NCBI RefSeq assembly: GCF_040802235.1
Contig: NC_133158.1
Coordinates: 35,840,001-35,904,000 of the forward strand
From: Manis javanica
Taxonomy: Eukaryota; Chordata; Mammalia; Pholidota; Manidae
Length of the DNA: 64,000 bases
Reading direction: 5' to 3'
Part shown: one piece after another, positions 13,171 through 26,100 of the stretch
How the letters are laid out: each line of letters begins with the position of its first letter
Numbering within the stretch: position 1 is the first letter of the stretch
The notes under the pieces: model-generated
Told to the model about the DNA's origin: nothing
Databases searched by the model: none
What the model saw: the letters and a program-made list of their open reading frames with translations, nothing else
Program-made: the position numbers and the translations under genes

Positions 13171-14855
13171 CCAGAAGAAAATAGATACCAAGAGCCTCTA
13201 TGGTTTTTCCTACAGAATCCTCACCATTTAATAAAAACTAATGCTCTAAAGCAATCTTACAGGCTCAGTGCAGTCCCTATCAAAATTCAAGGCTATTTTT
13301 CAAATTAATAGGGGCGAACAATGCTAAAATTTGTATGGAATCACAAAAGGACCTGAGTAACCAAAGCAATCTTGAGAAGGAAGAACAAAGCTGGAGGCAT
13401 CGTGCTTCCTCATTTCAAACTATGTGACAAAGGAGCATGTCATTGGCCTAAAACCAGGAGCTTTGATCAACGGGACCGAATAGCCCAGGAATACACCCAT
13501 ATGTGGTCAATTTATGACAAGCCAAGAGTATACAATGGGGAAAAGACAGTCTTTTCAATAAATGGCACTGGGAAAACTGAACAGCCACATGCAAAAGAAA
13601 CTGGACCACTGTCATACCATATTCAAAAGTTAACTCAAAATGGACTAAAGACTTAGGTTTTAAGTGCCTTGACATTGTCCTAGTGAAGATTTTTTGGATT
13701 TGACACCAGCAAAGGCAACAAAAGCCAAGAACAAACAAGTGAATCTATATCAAATGGAAAAGCTTTTGTACAGCAAAAGAGACCATTAACAAAATGAAAA
13801 GGCAAACTACAAAATAGGAAAAATATTTGCAAATCACATGTCTGATAAGGGGTTAATATCCAAAATACATAAAGAACCCATACAACTTAATAGTTAGAAA
13901 CACCCAAATAACATGATTAAATGAGCAGAGGATCTGAATAGGATGTTTTTCCTGAAAAGACATGCTAAGAGCAAGAAATAGGTTAAAAGATGTCCAACAT
14001 CACTAATTACCAGGAAAATGCAAATCAAAACCACAGTGAGATATTACCTCACACCCAAATAGCTACTATCAAAAAGATAAGAAATAACAAGTGTTGGTGA
14101 GGATGTGGAAAAAAAGTAGCCCTTGTGCCCTTTTGGTGGGAATGTAAACTTGTACAGCCACCATGAAAACAGTTTCCTCAACAAACTGAAAGAAATACCA
14201 CATGATCCAGCAGTTCTGTTCCTGGGTAGTCATCCAAAGCAAACAAAAATTCAGAAGATACATGCACTGCCCCCATGTTCATTACAGCATTATTTACAAT
14301 AGCCAAGACATGGAGGCAACCGAATTCATCCATTGTCCATCAGTGGATGAATGGATAAATACACACACACACACACTCTAGAATGTTAGTCATTAAAATA
14401 ATCAAATCTTACCATTTGTGACAGCATGGATGGAACTAGAGGACATTATGCTAAGTAAAATAAGAGAAAAACAAATACCAAATGATTTCTCTTATTTGTG
14501 AAGTCTAAAAAAAGAAAAGTAAAAACACCGAGCTCATAGATTCAGAGAACAGTACTGGTGGTTGCCGGAGGCAGGTGGAATGGGTGGAGGGACTCTCAAG
14601 GTACAAACCTTCAGTTATAAATAAGTCACGGGTGTCATGTGCAGCATGGTGACTGCAGTCAGAAATACTGTGTTGTATATTTGAAAGTTGCGAAAAGATT
14701 TTAAAGTTCTTGTCATAGGAAAAAAGGGTTTAATGGTGTGTGGTGATGGATGTTAACTAGACTTACTGTGGTGATCATTTTGCATATATACAAACATGAA
14801 ATCATTATGTTATACACCTGAAACTAATGTCAGTTATAGCTAAAAAAAAATTTTT
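13171..14855 (+). mobile_element. L1 ORF2 3' part and 3' UTR, old
   Basis: The segment carries the recognisable end of L1 ORF2: the CAGTGCAGTCCCTATCAAAA stretch, a C-terminal domain remnant at 13372-13656, and the conserved 'AATGTAAACTTGTACAGCCA' phrase. It ends in an L1M-type 3' UTR at an A-run near 14841-14850. An (AC)n tract lies at about 14360-14378. Many stops and frameshifts make it a fossil. Confidence 0.8.
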
Positions 14856-17800
14856 TTTGAAACACATTCCAGGAAGCAGGACCAAATAATGAAAACCAAA
14901 AGGGAAGGCAGCTGGCAGAGACAGATCCAAGGGAGTCCGGGTAGTAAAGCTGCCAGACAAGAATGTTAATCATGATCCATATAAAGAAGAAAATAAATGA
15001 AAAGGTGGAGAATTTAACCAGACACCTGGAGTCTATAGAAAAATCAAATGGGAGTCTTATAACTGAAAAAATGATTAAAATGATAATGCACTGGATGTGT
15101 TTAGTAGCAGATTGGACATACAGAAAATGGATTGAAAACAGATTGATGCACACACCCACAAAAAGGTAGAAAGTAAAAAGCATGAGATATATGTAAGTAA
15201 TAGAAGATGTAGCTCATGGTGAAAATACCTAATGTCATTAGAATGAGGGGAGAAGAGGGAGAGAGAATATGAAGTAATATCTGGAGACACAAACTGGCCT
15301 AGAATATTTAAAATGATATCAAGCCACAGATTTAACTAGCTGTACAAACCCATAGCAAGATAAATAAAGGAAAAACACAGCTATGCACATCCTAGTAAAA
15401 CAGCTGAAAACCAGAGTAAAGGAGAAAAAATTCAAAGGCAACCAGAGGAGCACACATTATCTTCGAAAGATCAAGAGTAAGACAGCTGACTTCAGCAGTG
15501 AAACAGTGAGAGCCAGACACAGTGGAACGGTGTCCGAGTGTCACAATGGCTGCCAAGCATCAGGCCAGGAGGGGTATCCAAAAAAGTCTGACCAGAGAAA
15601 AATGATGAATTGGAACTCGGTAAGTGCTTCTCACCAAAATACAATACTAAAACAATGAAAACACAAGCCACAGACTAGAAAACATATGTTATACATGTAA
15701 TTAGCAATTCATCTGGATATTTTTTAAAACCTATAAACCAGTAAGAAAAATAAACTCAGTTTCTTTTAAATGAAGGAAAAGCATGCATGGGAACAAGCAT
15801 GTCACAAAAGGAGACAACCAGATGGCACGTGACAAACTGCTAAGTATTATTCATCAGGGAAAGGCACCTTAAAACCAGGTTACACCAGCACGCCTCACCA
15901 GAGGGGCGAAGATTATAGAGGAACAAATCCAAGGGTAGATAAAGTCACAGAGCAAATGGTTCTCACATATTTGCTGGTAGGAGCATAAAATGGTACAACT
16001 ACTTTGGAGCTGCGGCATGTACACAAGGGAAAACTGCTCAGCAGTATATATATAAATAAAATAATACAAATCTCTAAAAATAAATATGCACAGCAAAGGA
16101 AGCCAGTGCAAGAACACATTGTATGGTTCCATTATGTGAAGTTCAACAACTAGTACTTACATGGTGACAGAATCCAGGACAGTATTAATCCAGACAGGTT
16201 AATGGGAGGAGCACAGTACCTCTGGCCTGATGGAACTGTTCTGCAGCCTGACCTGAGTTGGCTTCATGGGTATGCATGAGATTGTGCACTGGAGGTGGTG
16301 TACATATCTAAGTAGTATTACCAAAGAGAGACCTACCATATTTTTTAAAGGATCAAATCAACAGGATGACACAGTCCTTTCTATATATCTACACAGCCTT
16401 GACATACATTAAAGACACCATTAAGAGAGTAAAAGGACAAGCCAAACACCAGAAAGTACTTGCCACATAAACAAATGCCATTGGGTTAGCATTGAGAAAA
16501 TTAAAACAACACCTGAAGTCAAGGGAAAAAATTCCTAAAAATTACAGAAGATTATATACCCTGTCATACCAGTTATGTAACAGATATGCTAATTTTAACA
16601 AAATATTAATGAATATGTATCCTTAAGCAGTGAAACAACAGAGAAAAGCAAGTCAAGGATAAAATCTGGGATAGTGGGTGCTTCTGGGTAGGGGGTGAGT
16701 GGTGGGAAAGGGCACACAGCAAACTAAATTATTGATAATGTGATCTTTTAATGAAGTGGGTATAAATATTTTTTTATTTTTAACAATACATGCTTTTTTT
16801 AATAAAAGTACTAACACAACAAAGCTATTCATGAAAACAACAGGAAATTAGGATTTCTGGAAAATAAACACATGACTGGTATGATTTAGAATTACAGATT
16901 GCTAACTAACGTAGTGATCATAGGGGAAAATCACATTAGTGAAGTGGAAGGTGGACCAGAACTCAGTGCAGAAGTCCAACTGGTACACACACACACGGGA
17001 AAAAGTCACAGAGGAAGACTCTTAAGTTCCAGTGAAAGATAAAAGCCCCTACCTGGACACCTAAATAAGAACTAAGGATTAAAAGAAAGTTCTAAAAGCC
17101 AGAGGGAATCATAGTTTAGCTAAGACAGAAAGAAGAACCAGATGGGCATCAGTATTTGTAACTGATTCTAGAAAGCAGTGGACTTGGGGGCAGGGATTTT
17201 AATCTACGATCCTAAACATCATTGCTGCTCAAGTGCAAAGACAGAACGACAACCCTGGACCTACCTACAAGCACTCCGAAGGTTCACTGTCCACAAAAAC
17301 GTTCTAAAAGAAAAGCAGTTAAACAAAAGGATAAAGTATGAGCCCAAGAAATAGCAATCATAGAAATAAGTAAAATTTGTAGTTGAGAGGAAGAAGACAG
17401 GACTTCTAACAGTGGGATAAGGAGCCTCAATCCTTTCCTCAAAAACCAGTGATAAAACAGGACAAATCACCACAAGCAGCTGTCCAAAGGCACACAGCTG
17501 AGAAGTGCTCACCCATAAAAGCGTGCTGAACCTCGGGTAAGAACAGGAGTCGGTGTCGTTCCCACCACACGGCGCAGAGCGGCAGTCTTAGGGTAGAGCA
17601 AGTCAGACATCAGCCGCGCACCACTCACTGGGGCACAGGCCCCCTGTGACGGGGCATGGAGCTGGAAGGGCGGACTGCGTGGCTGTGTCACTCAGCGACA
17701 GCCATCTCTGCAGCAAGCAAACAAGGCCAGCAGGTTTGTGAGGCAGGTCACCGTCCCACATGGGACATCAGGCCAGCAGATGATCAGCATTAACAGGGAG

Positions 17801-18696
17801 ACACAGAAAGCGAGATAGCCATATCAGACCTTAATAAACTCTTCATACACCCCTTGCTGATGGAGGGGCTTCCTGGGCACGCAGGGCAGATGTGTGAGAC
17901 CAGGGGCAGGTAAAGCCGAGCAGACCGTGTGCACTCCCCTGCCCACACAGGTCCACTGGTACAGGTTACAGGCCCTGCTGGCTCAAGATGTTTGAGCACA
18001 ACCTTCGACCAATTACTGGCTGATTAATAAGTGGTGCAGACACAGGAATATCAAAAGTAAAAACAATTTAAAAAACCAGACATGATAGCAGCTACACCAC
18101 GGAGGATACAGGTTCCACAGGCTTATTACAAATGGCACAATGTAATGGTATTTTCAGAGTGCTGAAAGAAAAGGAAATTCTTGAATACCAAGAATTGTAT
18201 ATCCAGCAAAAACTATCAAAAGTGCAGGTGAAATAAAGATATTCTCTGATAGTGACCTGCCTTATCAGATATACTAACGGATATTCTTGGCTGAGAAGAA
18301 ATGACACCAGATAGTAACTAGAATCTACATAAATACCACTGGAAAAGATAAATATGAGGGTGAATATAAAATATCATAGAACTATTCCTTTCTTTAAAGG
18401 ATATGATTGTGTAAGATGATAATAAAACTGTATTGGGGTTTATGGCATATATAGATACACTATGATAATAGCACAGAGGGGGAAGAAATGGAATAATGGG
18501 ACATTTAAATACTACATTTTACTCAAGGTTCATGATAATTGGAAGCAGGTTCTGATAAGTTAGGATACATAATTAGAGGAAACCTGAAGAACCTACAAAC
18601 TTTAAAAATAAAGGAATTAAAATGGTACACTAAAAACGGCATTCAACTCAAAAGGAGGCACTCCAGAAGCAACAGGTAAGAAAACGCTCCAGCTGA
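14856..18696 (+). repeat. Old L1 fragments, at least two copies
   Basis: Continuous A-rich LINE debris in + orientation: ORF1-like text near 14960-15480, an L1 3' end near 16180-16330, and ORF1-like text again near 18090-18300. A GC-richer patch at about 17500-18000 is not recognised. No intact frame is present. Confidence 0.6.
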
Positions 18697-19212
18697 TCAG
18701 TATAAATTTTTTTTTAAGAAATAACATTATGTTTACTAGGTTCCCCCCATCACCAAGTCCCCCCCACATACCCCTTCACAGTCACTGTCCATCTGCGTAG
18801 TAAGATGCTGTAAAATCACTACTTGTCTTCTCTGTGTTGCGCAGCCCTCCCCGTGCCCCCTATGCACTATACATGCTAATCGTAATGCCCTCTTTCTTTT
18901 TCCCCACTCTTATCCCTCCCTTCCCTCCCATCCTCCCCAGTCCCTTTCCCTCTGGTAACTGTTAGTCCATTCTTGGGTTCTGTGATTCTGCTGCTGTTTT
19001 GTTCCTTCAGTTTTCCTTCGTTCTTATACTCCACATATGAGTGAAATCATTTGGTGCTTGTCCTTCTCCACCTGGCTTATTTCACTGAGCATAATATCCT
19101 CTAGCTCCATCCATGTTGTTGCGAATGGTAGGATCTGTTTTTTTCTTATGGCTGTATAGTATTCCATTGTGTATATGTACCACATCTTTATCCATTCATC
19201 TTCAGTATAGAT
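18697..19212 (-). mobile_element. 5'-truncated L1 3' end inserted in antisense orientation
   Basis: The segment starts with a T-run (18706-18715), the reverse complement of a poly(A) tail. It continues as the reverse complement of the same G-rich L1 3' UTR seen downstream of 47420, then the end of ORF2. Near-identical flanks (TCAGTATAAAT at 18697 and TCAGTATAGAT at 19202) look like a target-site duplication, so this is a discrete insertion into older L1 sequence. Confidence 0.85.
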
Positions 19213-20867
19213 TTTTTAAAAGACAGGATCCAGCTGTCTGCTGCTCACAGAAGACACTTTAGATGCAAAGGCATCTAGAACAGTTTGAAAAAGGGTGGGG
19301 AAAAAATACAGTATGCGACCCAGAAGACAGCTGGTGTGAGTACATTAATAGGAGACAAAATGGCCTTTAAGACGAGATGTTACTAGAAACAAAAAGGGAT
19401 CCTTCATGTAATTTAAAGGGTCAGTTTGTCAGAAAGATACAAACAACAGAGCCCCAAAATACAGTAAACAAAAATCTACAGAACTTGAGAGACTTACACA
19501 GCCACTAATAGAGATAATACCTCAACCTCAATAATAGAACAGCTCAGAGGAAAATGAGCAATGACACAGAAGACGTGGACAATATTAACAAATCAGACCT
19601 ACCATTTATATAACGCCACTCAGTGTCAGAGACATATATACCTTTCAAGCCTGAGGATGGAGCACATACTAGGCCATAAAACCAATCGCAATAAATTTCA
19701 TAGGATAGAATTATACAAAGTATGTTCTCCAGTCACACAAAATTAACAGGCATTTGAAAAATCTCCAAGTATATAGATATTAACACACTTCTAAAAACCA
19801 TAGTGTAAATCATAAAATACTTTGTGGTGAATGAAAATATACCAAGTTTATGAATGCATCTACAGTGGTGCTTGGGGGAAATTAATAGCTGAAAATGTGG
19901 AAAAAGATCTCAAACCAGAAGCCAAGCGTTACCTCTTCAAAAGCTAGAAGTACAAACTGAACCCAAAGTAAGCAGAAGGAAGATTATAATAGAAGTGAAG
20001 TAGAAAACAGAAACAGAAAATAAGTTAACTCCAAAACCAGTTTGTTGGAAAGACCAACATTGACAAACCTTTAGCTAAAATTACCAAGAAAAAATACAAA
20101 TTAGTAAAGTCAGAAATGAAAGAGCAGATCTACTGACTTGATAGACATTAAAAGGATAAGAGAATACTGTGAATAATTATATTCCAAGAAATTAGACATC
20201 TAAGTGGACAAAATCTAGAAAGACACAAATTACCAAACCTGTCTTTAGAAATAGGTATCTGAATAGACTTGTATCAAATAAATAAAATTAGTCACTTAAA
20301 ATCCACCCAGCCAGAAAAGCTCAGGCTTTAAGTTTTTCACTGCATTCTACTAAACATTGAGAGAATGAATTCCAACATATCACAAATTCCCAAAAAACTG
20401 AAGAGGAGGGAACCCTGTACAGTAACCCCAGTACCGAAGTCAGAGCTACTGCAATAAACACAGAATGTCAGCAAACCAAACAGCAGCATACAGACCAACA
20501 GTTACAGCCCCCAACCAAGCAGGATGTACCCCAGGAAGGCAAGGTGGTTTCAACATCCAAACAGCAAGTTATATAATACACCATATTAATGAAAGACAAC
20601 CATCACCTCAGTATGTGCCGAAAAAGGCATTTGACAAAATCTAACATTCATTCATGATAGAAACTCCCAACAAACTAGGATTACACTGAAACTTTCTCAA
20701 TTTGACAGTACATCCCAAACCAGCAGCTCATACACAACTTGGTGGCAGCGGATGGAATGCTTCCCCTCGAGGTTAGAAACCAGGCAGGCATGTCTGATCT
20801 TACCACTCCTACTTGACACTGTCCTTTATTCTAGAGGGTCTGGGCAACACGAAGGGGAGGGGAGTGT

Positions 20868-21225
20868 GGGTCATGGACTGAACGTGTGCCCGCCCCATTC
20901 ATACGGTGAGCCCCAGAGTAAGAAAGTGATTAGGGTTAAATGAGGCCATCAGAAGGGGGGCCCTGATCCGACAGGATTAGTGTCCTTACGAGGAGCGGTT
21001 CCAGGAGGCCCTCGCCTCTCCCTGTACCTGCACACAGAGAGCTGGGTGTGCAGGGACACAGCCACCACCACCCACGAGCCGAGAGAAGAGGCCTCAGAGT
21101 GAGACCTACTCTACCAGCACCCTTGATCTTGCACTTCCCAGTCTCCAGAGCTGAGATTAAGTAATTCCTTATGTTGAAGCCACCCAATCTGCACTATTTA
21201 ATACAGCATACTGAGCAGACTAGTA
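20868..21225 (+). mobile_element. MaLR/ERVL-like LTR nested in L1
   Basis: The phrases TGATTAGGGTTAAATGAGGCC, GGATTAGTGTCCTTACGAGG, a terminal GAAGCCACCCAATCTG and GAGCAGACTAGTACAGGA are typical of mammalian MaLR-type (MLT1/MST) LTR sequences. It splits an L1 ORF2 fossil. The exact subfamily and ends are not certain. Confidence 0.5.
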
Positions 21226-22596
21226 CAGGAAGGAAAGGGAGAAAGCAAGCATATCTGGATTGGGAAGGAAGTAAAATGATCTTTACCCATAGATGGCATC
21301 CAATTTCAAATGGTTTCAGGATGTAAAATGAATATATAAAAATCAATTTTATTTCTATACAAAAATTAAGTATTTCAGTTCATAATAGCATTAATTTCAC
21401 AAAGTGTAAGACTTGTACACAACTACAGAAATTATTAAGGAAAATTAAAGGCCTAAATAAAAGAGATTCCATGTTTATGAATTAGCAGCTTCAAAATTGT
21501 CAAGATGGTGATTCTCCCTCAAATTGCATTATTGGGTCAATGGAGTACGAAAATCCCCACAGGAGTTTTAAAATAGAAACCGGCAAGCTGATCCTAAAAT
21601 TTACATGGGAACCAAATAGTCTAAAACAGATCCAAAATAGTCTTTTTAACAATTAGGAAAAAGAGCCTGGGGGACTTACACAATCCAATCTCAAAACTGT
21701 AACCCTGGAGTTACCAAGACAGTGTGGGGCTGGTGCAGGGTAAGCACAGAGCCTTGAGATGAACACTTGCATTTATGGCCAACTGAATTCTGACAACAGT
21801 ACCGAGGCAAATCAACGGGAATAGCCAGTCTTTTTGAAAGTGGTGCTAGAACGACTAGATGTCCACATGCAAAAAAGATAAAACTTAGACCCCCACCTTA
21901 CATCAGGCACAAAAAAACTTGGTCATAATGGTTCACAGACCTAAATGTCAGCTAAGACCATAAATCTAGAAGGCAGCGGATAAAATCTTTCTGACCTTAG
22001 GTTAGGCGGAGTTCTTAGCGATGTGAGCAAAAGCATGACTGATAATTGATAAACTGGAATTCAGCAAAATTAGTGACTTACCCTTCAAGAGTTTTCCTTA
22101 CACCATTCAGGAAGTAAAGATAAGCCACAGATAGAAAACTGTGCAAATCATCTCTCAGCAGTTGTGTTCAGAATATATAGAGACAGTAAGACAACCTGAT
22201 TTTAAATGAGTAAAATACATGAACAGACACTCAACTGAAGATATATAAATTGCTAATAAGGACAGATATCTAACATAACAGTGACAATAAAATGCAAGTT
22301 AAACCACAGTGAGGTACCACCATGTGAACACTAGAATGGCTGTAATAAAAGACTGACAATGACAAGTGTTTGTGAGGATATGGAGAAACTTGAACCCTTG
22401 CACACTGCTTTTGGTGTATAATAATGGTACAACTACATTATAAAACTGCTTAGCAATTTCTTAAAATATCAATGACAAATTTTCTATATGACCCAGCAGT
22501 TCCACTTCTGGCTTCCTACCCAAGAGAAATGAAAACACATCACCTTACGGCTTCTCAGTCTCCTGTTATCTCCTCTCACGTTTATGCAGGCTGTTA

Positions 22597-22645
22597 TACA
22601 CACACACACTGTGCGCGCGCACACACACACACATACACACACACG
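22597..22645. repeat. (CA)n/(GC)n microsatellite
   Basis: A run of CA dinucleotides interrupted by GTGCGCGCGC lies at the end of an old L1. It is alternating purine-pyrimidine throughout and could adopt Z-DNA. Confidence 0.9.
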
Positions 22646-22933
22646 ACAGTTCTTCCTCCAAGATGAACCCTGGGGCTGAGGTGGAAGTAACACACCTAAG
22701 AGCACACCTTTTCACCTTTTGGGAAGGACAGGGTGTGCCAGGGCTGCGAGGGAGAGTGGCTGGTATGGCTCAGCCTTGCGCCCAGGACTTCTTGCCCATC
22801 CCGCCCAGGATCCCATGGCAAGAGAGCACACAATCCCACTCGGGAACTGGCCATCTGCCCCACCTCCCAGCTGGTGACTGGGCAGCTCAGGCCCGGACCC
22901 TGGCCTCGCGGGGGGGGGGGGGGGCGGGCACAC
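22646..22933. other. CFAP92 intron flank with poly-G run
   Basis: Intronic sequence next to the donor of the next CFAP92 exon. It contains a run of 15 G at 22910-22924, which is C15 in the CFAP92 transcript starting about eight nucleotides into the intron. No repeat family is recognised. Confidence 0.7.
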
Positions 22934-23228
22934 CTGGATCAGGTTGTCCCTCTGGCCCCCATTCCTCAGCACCACAGTGTTCCTCCAGCGCAGGTACTTC
23001 TCCTGGTGGGCCTGGATCTCGGTGGTGAGGGTGGAGTGCCGCCTCCAGCAGTCCTCAAGATTGCGGGCAGGAGGGGACGTGGCCAACAGTTCCCCGTCTG
23101 TGAGGTCTTTTTGCAAAAAGGGCAGTCCGAACTCCTGGCCCAAGGCCTTGACCATGGCGGATGTGGGCAGCAGGTCCCCGGCAATGACCTCCCTGAGCCT
23201 GGTGCTGTGGTGGCAGATGGAATAGATC
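22934..23228 (-). CDS. CFAP92: CFAP92 coding exon
   Basis: On the minus strand the first base completes an Arg codon, then 98 codons begin IYSICHHSTRLREVIAGDLL. They include PTSAMVKALGQEFGLPF, RNLEDCWRRHSTLTTEIQAHQ and EKYLRWRN, ending DNLIQ. Acceptor GTTCCAG. The donor CAG|GTGTGC is weak and is followed almost at once by a long poly-C run. It joins in frame to the exons at 25474-25668 and 10037-10198. Confidence 0.92.
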
Positions 23229-24728
23229 CTGGAACGCAGAAGGGCGGCCGGCTCAGCCTCACCTACTCTGCCTACAGGTCAAACCATCCCGTTTTACAAG
23301 AGGAAATGAGAAGAGGTTGATTAGCTGGCCCCAGGTCGCAGCTCATACACGCGGAGCTTGGATTCCAGAGGACTAGACCCACACAGCCCCGGAGGCAAAA
23401 GGCTTCTCACACACTGGCTGGGTAATTTTCTGTGGCCTTATTCCCTGCATCTGCCCTACCCACAGCCCCTGCGGAGCAGTGCCAACAAGCTGGTGGTCCC
23501 AGCTGTCAATCCCAAGCTGCTGCCCCAGGGGGAGCCTCATATCTCAGCAAAGCTCAAGGAGGTTGCGGTCATCACCCCCCAGTACGCCCGGGGCCTAGGG
23601 GGCCACAGGCACTCCTTCACTCCAATGCTCTGCACGTCCTGCACGTCCATCTCAGGAGCTGTTGCTGCTCACGGCTACCTCCGAGCTCTGTCTGGCACGA
23701 GGCAAACGCCTGGGGACGGTGGGCTCATCTCCCACTAGCTGAGTTCCCTGGCCTTTCTGAGCTTCTGTTCCCTTACCTCTCAGATAGAACACAACCGTAA
23801 TGGGTGCAGCTACCCAGAGGATGCAGGGAGCACGTAATAAACAGCAGTTTTATTCCCTTTGCCTGACAAATCTCCCAGCTACTTCCTGTCACCTGCCAGG
23901 CAGGACAGGGTCCAGCATCCACCCGCGGACGCTCCGAGGGCCAAATACTCCAGCACCTGCCCACCAGCGGCCCGCTGCGGCCCCCGCCTGACTTGCAGCT
24001 CCAGCCACCACTGTTTCAGGGGTTACCGGACCCGCCGCTGCTCAGCCCTTCCAGCAGAGCGGCAGTGGGGGGGCGGGACGGAAGGAGGGCCTTCTCAGCC
24101 CTGCTAAGTCCTCTTCCTCTGCAGCCCGGTGCTCCCTCCCTCTCCCCCGCCTCATCCCTCTCCTTTATTAATGATTCAACGATGTATGGGGCCAGCCCTC
24201 AGCCAGACCTGTCGCCGGCTCTAAAAGTACAGAGACGGTCTGCACTCCTGTCCAGGACCGGCAGCCAGGGGGTTGGTCACCTGATGCATGTCTGCTCATG
24301 ATCCTCAAGGTCAGCCTTTCCTGACTCCTGAAGGAACCAGCCACTATCCTTTGCTGCCCGCTGCACCTGGCACACCCTGCCCACTGCACCTGGCATCACC
24401 ACCCCTCCCGACTATTGTCAGTCTCAACCTCTAAACAGGGCACGCCTCCCAGCCCTCCTCAGGCAGGTGCGGCCACTGGTCTGCATGAATGGAGGGACTC
24501 AAGGCCAGAACCAGGCTCAGCCCCCGCGAGGAGCGCATAGCTTCCCAGGGTGGGCGCGCCGCCACCGGGAAGCCTGCCAGGTCAGCAGCAGCAGGGCAGA
24601 AGGAACAGCACGGGCAAAGGCATGCAAGTCAGGAAAGATCCAGATGGTTGGAGACTGGCTTTCTGAGAAACAGGGAAGGTGGACAGAGTAGGGAATAAGC
24701 ATCAGGAAAGCAAATACTTGGGTTATAA
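23229..24728. other. CFAP92 intron, mostly unique
   Basis: A minus-oriented MIR remnant lies at about 23275-23365. A GC-rich stretch around 23900-24130 has several long but unconserved open frames on both strands. I found no exon or other recognised element. Confidence 0.6.
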
Positions 24729-25150
24729 TGTGAAAACAGGACAGGGGGCCTCACTGCCTCGGGGTGGGGGGCCTGCAGGGGGTGCACCCACCGCACTCCT
24801 GCTCAGGCGCAGACCCCGCAAGGAGAGAGAGCTTGCAGCTCATACTCTTCCGGCTACTTTACCACCCCGCAGGGAAGGTTTTCTCCTTCCCCAGTAGCAG
24901 AGGAGCATGCGACACTGTTACAACCCGGCCCGTGAGCCTCCCGCGTGGACTCCCAGTGTCCTCCGGCAGGCTTTGTGCGTGGAATAGTCCCCACCTGCCC
25001 CCTTTCCTCTATAAAAGAGCCTCCTCTGCTTTGTTCCCTGGACTTGCCTATGGTTTGGCTATTGCTTGCTTATTCCAAACTGCAATTCTTGTTCCCAAAT
25101 AAACCCATTTTGCTGGTAAAGTAACTGACAGTTTTGTTTTCTGGCTAACA
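24729..25150 (+). mobile_element. Solo LTR of a class I endogenous retrovirus
   Basis: The segment has an LTR-like promoter layout: TATAAA at 25010-25015, a GC-rich start region, and AATAAA at 25098-25103 about 90 nt downstream. It opens with TG (24729) and closes with CA (25149-25150). Flanks ATAA and ATAG are compatible with a decayed 4-bp target duplication. No internal retroviral sequence adjoins it. Confidence 0.7.
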
Positions 25151-25473
25151 ATAGAGAAATCCAGCGTTGGCCTGGTATGGTTCTCATTTCCCCATTCCTC
25201 ACCAGGAAAATGGGGTTTAAATGACTGCTTACTCCCCAGGCTATTCTAGAATATTTCCCAAGAGCAGCAGATAGACTCGTGCGACATGTGCTTTGAACCA
25301 GCTGCCCTTCTTTCACAGTACGGTTGTGAAAAGTGAAACTCTCGGGAGAGCACGTGGGACAGCAGGAATGACACGGGCTCGGGGTCCTTCGCTGCCCCAG
25401 GAAGGGCCACTCCCTGCCCCCAGCAGCCACCGTGAGGCAGGCCAGCAGCTCCCACCACCACTGGCCAGCGCAC
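25151..25473. other. CFAP92 intron, no element recognised
   Basis: Short unique sequence between the solo LTR and the next exon. Nothing is recognisable. Confidence 0.6.
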
Positions 25474-25668
25474 CTGCTCAGGGCCTGGAAGGCCTTCTGC
25501 GGTGCCGTGTTGCGGATGTAGAGTGCCACCTGCTTCACGAGCAGCGACAGTGGCTTGAATAGGTGCACGTGGTACAGGATGGTCTCCAGGTCGGCATAGA
25601 GGCGGTGGCGGAACAGCAGCTGCGAGTTACAGAGCACCTTGTACGTCCCCTGTAGGGATTTGGTAACC
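25474..25668 (-). CDS. CFAP92: CFAP92 coding exon
   Basis: On the minus strand one base completes Arg, then 64 codons begin VTKSLQGTYKVLCNSQLLFR. They include HRLYADLETILYHVHLFKP and end FQALS, with two bases left for the next Arg. Acceptor TTGCAG, donor GTGCGC. Both junction codons come out as Arg and the frame is open through both neighbours. Confidence 0.95.
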
Positions 25669-26100
25669 CTGCAAGAGACCACAGGGCAGGACCTTAGCTC
25701 TGTTCTGCAGGCTCTCAGGCTGCCTGTGGTTCTGCTGTCTGACAGAGCTTTTTGTTTATTTATTTATTTTGCTTGTTTAAAATCCCAAACAAAAGGAATG
25801 CATTAGCAATAAATGTCTTCTAACAATCTTTTAAAATGTGGGCCCTTGAAAGGGAGGGTTGGAGGTGAAAAATGCTGAACCCAGCTTCATCTTGCTCGTG
25901 TCCTGCCCTGTCCTGCTGCCCCCTTCCCCATCCCATGCCCTGGCACTCACACTTGGCAGGTGGCAATAACAGACTTGGCAGAGAAGCTAAACACACCTTG
26001 CTATGCCATGCCCTTCCCCTGTTTGGCTCATGCTGTTCCCATAGCCAGTGCCTGAGGAAGTCTGCAGGACCCTGCACATCCCCCTGGTGAGTGTGTTTCG
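25669..26100. other. CFAP92 intron, no element recognised
   Basis: A TTTATTTATTTATTT tract lies near 25753. The rest is unremarkable and I see no exon. Confidence 0.6.

Larger units (their letters stand above)
19213..22650 (+). repeat. Old L1, endonuclease to 3' end, interrupted
   Basis: Decayed + strand L1 runs from an endonuclease-region remnant (about 19220-19900) through reverse-transcriptase-region remnants (about 20540-21900) to the ORF2 end at about 22300-22520. A nested LTR-like element at about 20868-21225 interrupts it, and an L1 reading ('GATTGGGAAGGAAGTAAAAT') resumes right after. It ends at a compound (CA)n tract. Confidence 0.7.

Noticed and set aside
22597..22645. CRISPR-like or structured repeat array
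   Set aside because: It is a simple CA/GC dinucleotide tract in a mammalian genome.
22733..23320. 195-codon plus-strand open frame
   Set aside because: It runs antisense over the 22934-23228 CFAP92 exon and through a poly-G run. It is composition-driven.
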